Below, piece by piece: positions 29,055 to 38,316 of a stretch of DNA of 64,000 bases. The DNA lies in assembly GCA_019633425.1 (NCBI GenBank), contig WSUB01000048.1, forward strand, positions 1 to 64,000, written 5' to 3'. The DNA is from Tulasnella sp. 424 (lineage: Eukaryota; Basidiomycota; Agaricomycetes; Cantharellales; Tulasnellaceae). The notes beneath the pieces are model-generated. The model was given only the letters and a program-made list of their open reading frames with translations. It searched no databases and had not been told where the DNA came from. Each line of letters starts with the position of its first letter. Position 1 is the first letter of the stretch. The position numbers were made by a program, and so were the translations under genes.

Positions 29055-30426
29055 TCACTTCCCCCAAGTCAGGGCGCGAGACCTCACGCCCAACGAGCCA
29101 CCTGAGATAATAGTAAGAGTAGTCATAATGACACCAATCCAAAGCACAGAATCCCAGCCAACTCGGAATGCATATCGTGGTTTGGTATTCTAGTTGATCA
29201 AGATTTTTTTTCGTTAAGACGTGTCCATCGCTATAAGTGGCCATCGACCCAGAACGCGTTTTAAGACCCCACCTGCTCAAGCCCCTGAAACTTCCTGTAC
29301 TGTCGATATAGTGCTCTATTTGACAAAGGAGCGCTGTGTCAGCCACAACATCATAAACCATGCACCGAACAGGACCAAGTGAGTACCTTCTGATTAATGT
29401 CACTTCCTCCAGAAAATCGCAAGGATCCTCTATCTTATCTTGACTCTCCAGTTCCAGGGAGAATTCCACCGGAACACAATACGTAGCAAACTCGAGGGAA
29501 TGGTCGATGCCGTCCAACAGCAGCTTTCCGTCCAGCATTGTGTACGCCACAGGAAGCTCGTCCGGGTGTTCCCGCTCATACTCCTTTGTCAATCTCCGCA
29601 GCTTGCCTTCGTCCTCCAGGAATGAGTCTCCAAGCCGTTCATCCTCCTCGTTGTTTGCGATCATCCACAGGTTCTCAGGTCCTCGGGCAGAGGGACGAAG
29701 AGATGTTCCGATGACTTCAAACCTTCTGCCGGTATAGATGTAGGCGGATTTGAGCTTGCATTGCGGGCCCTCTACTTGGAGTGGTTCCCGATCTTGATTT
29801 CGTTCCGTTAAAAACGAGAACCAACCTTTGTTCCCCAACACAATCGGGTGACAGAGTTCGCCTGGTCCTGCCGGGTGTTGAGATATAACTTTTTTGGGGA
29901 AGTATTCTGACCTGGGTGGAGACGGCCCGATGAGGGCTATCCGAACCTTTTCAGGCGGTGAGTTGGGGGGACGGTTGGGAAGCTTCCATAAACCAAGGGG
30001 ATCGTATACCGTCGACAAGTATACGTAAGCGTGGTACCGCTTAAATTTCATGCGTTCCACTTCTGAGACGAAGTCGGGCCAATCCATCCATTCTCGTTGA
30101 ACCAGGAGGCTGGATATGGAGAAGGTCACCAGCATGCGAGGTTCAAGTTGAGGTTGTGGAGGGGGGAGGTTCNNNNNNNNNNNNNNNNNNNNNNNNNNNN
30201 NNNNNNNNNNNNNNNNNNNNNNNNNNNNNNNNNNNNNNNNNNNNNNNNNNNNNNNNNNNNNNNNNNNNNNGCGTTGAACCAGGAGGCTGGATATGGAGAA
30301 GGTCACCAGCATGCGAGGTTCAAGTTGAGGTTGTGGAGGGGGGAGGTTCGATTGAACCTTTTGATCGTCATTTTCGATGTTGGTCTCCGGAAGCAATGTC
30401 GTATGCGTGGTTGTTGAGGTTTCCAT
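29055..30426 (-). CDS. Tail-anchored family, copy 2 (contains an assembly gap)
   Basis: Close paralog of copy 3. The start is the ATG at 30426 (METSTTTHTTLLPETN), the same context as in copy 3; an in-frame extension to 30591 has no support. After the core (MLVTFSISSLLVQREWMDWP ... DPLGLWKLPNRPP ... KIEDPCDFLEEV) a short exon encodes ALYRQYRKFQGLEQ. It joins in phase to a last exon with the membrane helix WDSVLWIGVIMTTLTIISGG, ending at TGA 29055-29057. The C-tail is longer than that of copy 3 because a two-base difference removes the earlier stop. A 98-base N run (30173-30270) inside exon 1 is flanked on both sides by the same 75-odd bases and is probably an assembly artefact, so the true exon should be shorter than the span suggests. 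Confidence 0.8.
30173..30270. other. Assembly gap (98 N) between identical flanks
   Basis: The bases before the gap (30096-30172) and after it (30273-30349) are the same sequence, beginning TTGAACCAGGAGGCTGG and ending GGGAGGTTC. Copies of the gene elsewhere (31838-31912) have it once. The two contig ends therefore overlap and the N run is likely spurious. Confidence 0.9.
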
Positions 30427-30740
30427 GTTTGGTGTGGCGATAGCGTCGTGGGGGAAGGGATGTATGAGAGTGGTTAGAGAAAAGGAACTTATATGCCCTG
30501 GACTAGCATGTGTACGGTTGCTTGTAGGGAGATGAGACACGCGCGTCAGAGGAAGCGGTTGTTTCGAAGAAATAGTCCAGCGTCGCTTCAACGACCTTCA
30601 AATATTTGGTATAAAATCTACATGGTGGTCTAATATTCATAGAAGATCTTGCGTAGTCTTGGTATAGTGCTATAATAATATGTGGTCTAAGCTAATCAAG
30701 GCTCCCTCGTCACTTCCCCATGAGGCCAGGGCGCGGGACC

Positions 30741-31980
30741 TCACACCCGACGAGCCGCCCGAGACAATACAACCAAAGTAAGAGTAGTCATAATAGCACC
30801 AGTTAAAAACACAGGAGCCCAGCCAACTCGGAATGATGATCGTGGTTTCGTATTCTGGTTAATCAAGATTTTTTTTCGTTAAGACGTGTCCCATCGCTGA
30901 AAGTGGCCATCGACCCAGAACGCGTTTAAAATCGCACCTGCTGAACCTCCTCCTCCTCCTCCTTCTCCTCCTCCTCCTCCTCCTCCTCCTCCTCCTTCTC
31001 CTCCTCCGCTTGACCGGCCAGCGCCTGCAACTTCTTATACTGTCGATAGAGCGCCCTGTTGGACGGAGGAGCGCTGGGTCAGCCACAGTATCATAAACTA
31101 TGCGTCGAGCAAAATCAAGAGAGTACCTTCTGATTGATATCACTTCCTCTAGAAAATCGCAAGGATCCTCTATCTTATTCTGACTCTCCAGTTCCAGGGA
31201 GAATTCTACCGGAACACAGTACGTAGCAAACTCGAGGGAATGATCGATGCCATCCAACAGCAGCTTCCCGTCCTCCATTGTGTACGCCACAGGAAGCTCG
31301 TCCGGGTGTTCTCGCTCATACTCCTTTGTCAGTCTCCGCAGCTTGCCTTCATCCTCCAGGAATGAGTCACCGAGCCGTTCATCCTCCTCGTTGTTTGCGA
31401 TCATCCATCGGTTTTCAGGTCCTCGAGCAGAGGGACGAAGAGATGTTCCGATGACTTCGATCCTTTTGCCGGTATAGACGTAGGGGGATTTGAGCTTGCA
31501 TTGCGGGCCCTCTACTTGGAGTGGTTCCCGTACTTGATTTCGTTCCGTCAAAAACGAGAACCAACCTTTGTCCCCCAACGCAATCGGGTGACAGAATTCG
31601 GCTGGTCCTGCCGGGTGTTGAGAGATAACCTTTTGGGGGAAGTATTCTGACTTGGGTGGAGACGGCCCGATGAGAGCTAACCGGACCTTTTCAGGCGGTG
31701 GGTTGGGGGGACGGTTGGGAAGCTTCCATAAACCAAGGGGATCGTAGATCGTCGACAAGTATACGTAAGCGTGGTACCGCTTAAATTTCATGCGTGCCAC
31801 CTCTTCAACGAAATCGGGCCAATCCATCCATTCCCGTTGAACCAGGAGGCTGGATATGGAGAAGGTCACCAGCATGCGAGGTTCAAGTTGAGGTTGTGGA
31901 GGGGGGAGGTTCTTTTGATCGTCATTTTCGATGTTGGTCTCTGGGAGGAATGTCGTATGCGTGGTTGTTGAGGTTTCCAT
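30741..31980 (-). CDS. Tail-anchored family, copy 3 (with poly-Glu insert)
   Basis: Same exon plan as copy 2: a long first exon (ATG 31980, METSTTTHTTFLPETN), an exon starting ALYRQYKKLQAL, and a last exon with the helix PVFLTGAIMTTLTLVVLS and tail RAARRV before TGA 30741-30743. The middle exon has gained a GAG/AAG microsatellite coding for about 20 glutamates and lysines just before the membrane exon. Protein about 360 residues. Nucleotide identity with copy 2 is very high across exon 1 and extends into the promoter, so this is a recent duplication. The role is unknown; topology suggests a membrane-bound cytosolic-facing protein. Confidence 0.82.
30945..31012 (-). repeat. (GAG)n microsatellite coding poly-Glu
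   Basis: CTC/CTT repeats on the plus strand read as GAG and AAG codons in copy 3 (EEEKEEEEEE-type sequence). The aligned position in copy 2 goes straight from FQGLEQ to the intron, so the array is specific to copy 3. Confidence 0.9.
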
Positions 31981-32646
31981 GTTTGGTGTGGCGATAGCGT
32001 CGTGGGGGGAGGGGATGTATGAGAATGGTCAGAGAAAAGGAACTTATATGCCTTGGACTAGCAAGTGTACGGTTGCTTGTAGGGAGATGAGACACGTCAG
32101 AGGAAGCGGTTGTTGACTCTTTGAGTGAGTTTGTCTCCCTCACACCTCTGCCGCGCGTACTCATAGACAAAGGCAAGCACGGATGTCACGCTTTGCCGCG
32201 TTGAAATGCCAAGGTGGGGCTGGCGTGTTATAATCGCACAGCAGTCACGTGGTTCCAGTGTAACGCGTCTGGGAACGCGCCTTCCGGATGGAGGATGAAT
32301 GAGTTTCAAGTCCAGGCGGGAACCTCAAGCAAATCCCCAAGGTGCGACAGCAGGGATTCTGCTTCGCTGTGAATTTCTGCCTGAACAAAGGCAAGCTAGT
32401 CTAGTGCCACTTTATCTCAACATTGGAAGCTCGTCATTAGCTTGCAGGTCTAAGTGAAGCAATTTATCAGGTGTGGGAGCTGGCGCGTACATCTTGCTCG
32501 ATCGTCATCATTCTATGGGGTATTCTGCGCGAGCAGTACAGCGTCACATGTATTATTACAGAAACTGGGTCGCGCACGAATTAAAAGATATAAAATCTTG
32601 AATTATCAGGAATAATATAGCTCGGTAGTTTCAGCTGGGAAAGCTC
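31981..32646. other. Intergenic between tail-anchored copies 3 and 4
   Basis: The first ~125 bp (to about 32105) match the copy 2 promoter closely (GTTTGGTGTGGCGATAGCG... and ...CTTATATGCC), so the promoter was duplicated too. The remainder shows no gene. Confidence 0.6.
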
Positions 32647-33876
32647 TTACATCCGGTGGGACGACCTCACGAATACGTATGAGAAGACGATCGTGGTAAG
32701 ACCAACTCCAAATAAGAATCCAGCCGCCAATCCAATCTGAAATAGGGTCTTGGGCTCCGTTTGGTGGCCAGAACGTGGAGCAAACTCTGCATCTTGAAGC
32801 TATAGAATGGTCCGGGTCAGTACTTAGGTGACAGCTAAACAGGCCTGCTTCGATGCTGCCGGTCACCTCATCGCTCCGAACTGAGTTGGCCCAAGTGAGA
32901 ATTTCATCGCGCTTTCCCGTTGTTTGAGCTGGCTCCTCGGGCTCCTTGTAGTGTTGGTTGAGTACTCTGTGACGGAGCCCATCAGTTCACACTCAGCATA
33001 GCACTATGGAACAGAGATGGCTTGACCGCCCGACTTACTTCCTTACCCGAGTCACCTCACGATGAAAATTGCAAGGGTCCTCTATCGTGTCTTGATCATC
33101 CAGGTCTAAAAATATTTCTACTGGCATGGAATACTACGCCAGGAGAGCCGAACTCTCCATTCCGTCCAACAATAACTTCCCGTCTTCTATTGTATACGCA
33201 ACAGGAGGCTCTTCCGGATGCTTTTGCTCGTACTCTCGGCGGAAATGCTCCGTTTGGACTCTATCCTCCATCAATGAACGCGCCAGACGCCGGTCCTCCT
33301 CTTCGTCGAGGACCGTTCAGCTGATTTCCGAGCCTCGAGTGGAAGGATTTAGCGACACTGAAGTGACTTCAGTTTTCTTGCTTGTGTATACGGAAGCTGA
33401 GTCGAATTTGCAACGACTCAATGTCGGTCCTCGGACTTGGATTGGCTTCCGGCCGTGCTCTTGTTCGTTCCGGGTCCCAGGCTCTGCTTCAGTCGTGAGG
33501 GCGATTGGATGACACATGTCGGCCATTCCTCCTTGATTCGGTGCTTTTCTCGCTCTATCGAAGTAGTCGGGCCTTGGGGGACATGAAACAATGAGAGCTA
33601 TCCGAGTCCTTTCGGGTGGGGGGAGGGTAGGTTGATCGGGGCCTTTCCAAAGCCCGAGCGGATCGTATATCGTCGACACATAGATGTATGCGTGATACCT
33701 CTTGAACTCCAGTTGGTCTATTTCGCAAGCGAACTCGTGTTTGAGACCTCTGACAGATATGGTGAGGGTGACCAGCATGCGGGACTGGAATCGTGGTTGT
33801 GGTAGGGGAAGTAAATGTCGCCATTTACGTCGGATTCGGATGCTGAAGAGGCTGGGCTTGCACTCGTAACCGACAT
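32647..33876 (-). pseudogene. Tail-anchored family, copy 4 (two in-frame stops)
   Basis: Full-length homolog of copies 1-3 with every exon still recognisable. It starts at ATG 33876 (MSVTSASPASSASESD) and splices a 44-nt intron in phase to SRMLVTLTISVRGL. The core follows (FKRYHAYIYVSTIYDPLGLW). A TGA at 33317-33319 and a TAG at 33134-33136 interrupt the same frame; homology continues unbroken through both (EEEDRRLARSLMED, PPVAYTIEDGKLLLDG, then DTIEDPCNFHREV). The donor, the phase-2 intron and a last exon with FQIGLAAGFLFGVGLTTIVF and stop TAA 32647-32649 are all preserved. The membrane exon resembles copy 1 more than copies 2 and 3. Two nonsense changes in an otherwise intact gene point to recent inactivation. 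Confidence 0.82.
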
Positions 33877-34699
33877 TTTAGGTGGAGGATTGTTGTAGGG
33901 GGAGGGCGGAGAGAGGAAATGCCATGGGGAGGATGGCTTTTAGATCGAGGTCGACGAGTGGCGAGACTTCCAAATGCGAAATGTGGAGAACAACAAAGGC
34001 CACCGATCGCGTAACGTACACATAGAGTGGGACGTGACTTGTTCATGTAGCTATATGATTATATCTTCTCCAGTCTGTAACTTTTATGGCATCACAAATA
34101 CCGCTAGTCCTCGTCACATCGCAACAATGTGTTTTCGTCGTAAAATGCCGGGAAGGATATCGATATTGGAAACCAGGCTTTTTGGCCCGTACGGCAAAAG
34201 GCGGTCCTTTAAGTGGTAGAGGTACTAGTCACCTCATACGACACGGCGCAACGTGTTATATTTTAGGAGAGACATTTGATGGATTCTTCTCGAAGCGGGG
34301 TCTCTGGTGGTGCCCGTGAAGACGTTACTAAAAGAGATAAGTGCTATGCTGATAGGAAGGGAACTGCGTTGATACGTTAGATCATAGCGCTCTATTCCTT
34401 TTTTGTTCAAGTGAGAGGATAGGTGTGAGCGGCTGTGGTTGAGGGAGAGGGGTACTGGGAAGAAACTCTAACCGCGAGGACCCGACTCGGAGGTGGTACC
34501 CTTCCAGTTTTCACATATGCGTAGTGCGAGTTGCAGGGTGATATCCAGCCGAGAAATTAACCTCATACCTTAAAGTGATTTTGACCTGAGCGATGTGTTG
34601 ACAATAGTTTCTGGGGTTAGCATCTGGGTGTTTGCGAGGTTAAAAAGCCGAGGTCCGTTTATCTCCGCCGTCGTGCCGAAGACTTTCGTGTGCGCACAA
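33877..34699. other. Intergenic, no gene seen
   Basis: About 820 bp between divergent genes. AT-rich patches (for example TATATGATTATATC near 34052) occur but no coding signal with splice sites or domains was found. Confidence 0.55.
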
Positions 34700-36436
34700 A
34701 TGAACAACCTCCTCCGACTTGGTCTCTCGCGTTCCCCTCTAAGAACATATCCTACTTTCAGACCACTAACAGCACCGCATAGTCGACTATATTCGAAATC
34801 ACCGGTACTCCAGGACTCATCAAGATGGTCGCGCGTGGTGGAGTCCGTTCGCCGGCGACCCCTCCGGCGCCCAGAAGCTCGTAATGGAGAAGGAGAGGAA
34901 GCATTTTCTGCCAAGTTCTCTAAACCCGGCGTCGTAATACCAGGCTTGGCAAGTTTTTTGGCTTGTCCGTCCAGGGTGACACTAAACCCTATCTCATTTT
35001 TGGATCCCCTCAGCTCGTCGGCACCTTTGGTTACTGCTTCGCCAGCATCTGCGCCGTAACATCGGACGTAGAAGACGGAGTCGCGGCTGATGCACTGAAG
35101 AACTCTGGGATGTGGAGATTGAGCCACGAGCCAAGTTCGCGGGAAATGTTCCAGGCTCGAATGCGGATAGTTCGAGCTGTGAGTCTTTGACGTCACCCCC
35201 TTTTCTCTCACCGGTTTGTCTGATCACAATCGTGCGCGAACAGAGATGGCAGCAACGTGCCGATGAACTTCACGAACACCTCAAGTCCTGGCCGTCTGCA
35301 CTGGCGTTCCATACGAACCGCCTTTTCGTCATTTTGGCCAATAGTTGGCTTTGGGCTGGGGAGGGAGGACGCGTGGCTTACGGAATCACTGCAATCAACG
35401 CTGGAGTATTCTTGGGCTGGTGTATACCTCGACTCCGACCGTTCATGTCAAGACACTTCACTCACAATGTGTTGAGCGGCAAGACTTATACCATGTTGAC
35501 TAGCGTATTTAGGTAAGCCTCTTTGAGAACCTACAGCACAGCTTGATACCTGATGCACTCCTTTTCTTGCAGTCATGCCTCGTTGATGCATCTGGGCTTC
35601 AACTCCTTAGCATTGATATCCTTCTGTGCGTTAATATTGAGGGAGCAGGCGGTATGGTAGCAATGACTAAAGTCTCAACTCTATAGCCTCCGCGTCCTGG
35701 TGGATACTTCAAGATATGCAGAACCATGCTCCATCCGGCCTACAGGAAGCTACTCCGAAATGGCATTTCCTGGCATTTTACGTTGCTGGTAGGCCCTATT
35801 TCGTCGTCTGCAATCTGATAAGCTTATGTGCAGGCTAATGACTCCATTTGTCTTTAGCCGGTCTTGCTTCTTCGTACGTCTCACATGTCGCCCAAGCTTC
35901 CCGGCTGCGATTCGTCTTGCGCAATATCGCAAAACCGGAACGCGCTGCTGCCGCTCTGAAAGCCGCTGCGTCGATCAAGCCATCTCTAGGTTAGTTGGTT
36001 ATTTTCTGGATCGTTCGTAATGAGCTATATCGAGGTTTTTTGCTAGGTGCATCGGGTGCAATCTACGCAGCTGTCGCCCTCACGGCTTTCTATTACCCCA
36101 GCACCGCGGTCAACATCATGTTCATACCAATAGCTGTTCCGATTGGTGCTGCTGTCTCCGGGATGGTTGCTCTTGATATACTCGGGATTATTCGGGGTTG
36201 GCAGTGAGTTCCTTGACTACATCCACGCCCGACTTTCCAACCTAATCTCCTACTTACATAGGATGTTCGACCATTGGGCACACTTGGGCGGAGCAGCCTT
36301 TGGTGCACTCGCATATTGGGATGGCGGTCGGACGTGGGACTGGCTGAAGCAAATGAACAAAGGTAAAGTCGAAGAGCGGGTGAAAGCGGTTGTGGAGCAG
36401 ATGGAGCAGGAGAATTCCAAGTCGAACGACGCTTGA
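34700..36436 (+). CDS. Mitochondrial rhomboid protease (Pcp1/PARL type)
   Basis: Intramembrane serine protease of the inner mitochondrial membrane; yeast Pcp1 cleaves Mgm1 and Ccp1. The ATG at 34700 opens a basic presequence (MNNLLRLGLSRSPLRTYPTF) free of acidic residues. Later exons give the rhomboid core: FTHNVLSGKTYTMLTSVF and SHASLMHLGFN (loop and helix before the active site), GASGAIYAAVALTAFYYP with the catalytic serine in GASGA (about 36053), and FDHWAHLGGAAFGALAYW with the catalytic histidine (about 36277). Both catalytic residues are present, so an active protease is predicted. About eight exons, roughly 400 residues. The C-terminus is a charged helix ending NSKSNDA. It converges with the pirin gene 126 bp away. 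Confidence 0.92.
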
Positions 36437-36562
36437 CCTCAGTCACTCAATGGGCTTAGAACGGGCAAAATGGCTACTAGAATTCTAACTCTATACATTA
36501 CAATCTAATTGTCCGAGACAGAGATGGGGGCAACCCGAAGGGGTTTTTTAAAACGATAAATT

Positions 36563-37585
36563 TACTCGATGTCGAAGACCAAAACTTCGGCAGGGGTTGT
36601 GCCAACGTTCTCGATCTGCAACTTGTCGCCTGCAGCACCCCAAGCGAAGGAACCGTCTCCTTCGGAAAGCTCGAGGCCACCGTTTACACGGACTCCTATA
36701 AAAGGTCGTATGGTCAGTTCTCAAGTTCACAAGTAGCGTAGTAAAGAGGACGTACGGTTACCCTTGGCGGCGTCGGTGTTGTATCCACTTGTCTGGATGA
36801 CGTGAACGTATCCTTTTCGTTGGGTCTCGCCTGATGCGGGAGCGGGGAAGACGTGCTCGACGCTCTTTCCGGGGCTGAGGATAGTGGTCTTGAGAGTCAC
36901 GTTGCTCTGCACAGGTGCAGGTCCGCTTCCTTCACGCTCCTCATTGACACCTTCACTTCCAACAGGTGCGACGACCGTTACGAGTTTATCGGTCTTCTCT
37001 TCGTCGGTGAAGTGGCGAGTGAAGTACTTGGGCTGCAAGTTGCGGGTGTGTGGCTCGGCCCAGATTTGGAGGAAGTGGACGACCGACTTGTTGTTGCGGT
37101 TGTACTCCGAGTGACGGATCCCAGTTCCAGCGGAAGTCAGTTGGATGTCGCCACGTTTGAGGATCTCAAGGTTGCCCATGCTGTCCTTGTGCTCAAGTTC
37201 GCCTGAGACGACGTATGAGAAGATTTCCATCTCGCGGTGACCTATGATTGAAAGTCGAATTGTTAATATCTGTTGCGCAGTAAGCTATAGTTCTAAAGTT
37301 AGACGTACCATGAGTACCGAAGCCTTCGCTAGGCTCGACACGGTCTTCGTTGATAACTCGGAGGTTGCCAAATGAGTTGTACCGAGGATCCCAGTAACTC
37401 GCAAATGAGAAGGTGTGGAAGGTCTTCAACCAGCCATGGTCGGCTATGAACAGTAGGTCAGACTTTTAGTTCTGAAAGATTCAAAATATGGGGAACATAC
37501 CTCCACCACGTTCAGTGTTGGGACGAGGAACGAGGTTGACGTTGGGGTAAAGAGGAGACAAAGCGGCGGATGCAGTTGAAGACAT
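36563..37585 (-). CDS. Pirin family protein
   Basis: Cupin-fold, iron-binding protein; pirins act as nuclear cofactors or as quercetinase-like dioxygenases. Start ATG 37585 (MSSTASAALSPLYPN) gives a length near 295 residues, normal for the family. The N-cupin shows FHTFSFASYWDPRYNSFGNL and, across an intron, GFGTHGHREMEIFSYVVSG, with the metal-ligand histidines of the THGHREME motif, followed by GELEHKDSMGN (further His ligand). SAGTGIRHSEYNR and LQIWAEP are also typical. The C-cupin ends GDKLQIENVGTTPAEVLVFDIE. Five exons or so. A TATA box lies about 215 bp upstream and no ATG occurs between it and the start; see the finding on the leader. Confidence 0.93.
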
Positions 37586-37801
37586 TGCGGCGTTAGTAAT
37601 GTTGTGCTGAGCGACGGAAGAGGTTGCTGAGCGAAGAGCTATACGCTGGAGAAGTGGGGAGAACAGGATGGCGAGTAAAGCGAGGAAGAGCGCAGAAATG
37701 AGATGTTTGAACTCCAGGATGTGAGTTGGTTGCTTGTCGTCCTTACTGATGCAGGTAACAAAGCTGTTGATGCTGCAGAATGGGCCATTTGGGCATTTGG
37801 C

Positions 37802-37807
37802 TTTATA
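37802..37807 (-). promoter_or_regulatory. TATA box of the pirin gene
   Basis: TATAAA on the minus strand in the context CCCAGTATAAAGCC. The first ATG downstream is the pirin start at 37585. Confidence 0.5.
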
Positions 37808-38316
37808 CTGGGAGGAGTCGAGGTTCCGGACAAGTAGCCGTCAGCAAATGAGATGCTCCGGCTTCTGCTGATGTGATCATGGATTTACCGGTAGAAGCTC
37901 GAATGACGGCTCTGTAAACTTCTACTTGGCTCCACGGATCTGAAGACGCTTCGAGCTGAACGGAGCATGATTGAAGATGGTCGATGGTAGTGAAAACCAA
38001 GTCGTAATCGTCTGCCATTTTCAGCGTGGTTGGCGGAAAAACGGACACTGGCATGCCGCCCTCAGGAAAGTGCACGTGACCGTCGTCCGCGGCTTACGTT
38101 GCACAGGTCTGGAACCAGGAAGTCATGTCGACAGCGTGGGTTCGGGCCCTTTACGACAGTGTCAGTACACATTCGCAGTGCTCGATGTCAGCAGATCGGT
38201 TGCCGAGGGGACTGAGTCCGTAAGCGGATAGGTCGAAGCCGTTTCGGTCGATGTCACCGAAGCAGAATGTTACAACAGAAACTAGCGTAATTTATAAACT
38301 GCTAATAACATGGCCA
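37808..38316. other. Intergenic, pirin promoter and PAT1 3' flank
   Basis: About 500 bp with no supported gene; several overlapping ORFs of 60-90 codons are not spliced to anything. Confidence 0.5.

Noticed and set aside
30427..30591. N-terminal extension of tail-anchored copy 2 to 30591
   Set aside because: It reads through the duplicated promoter. Copy 3 is interrupted there and both copies share the METST start.
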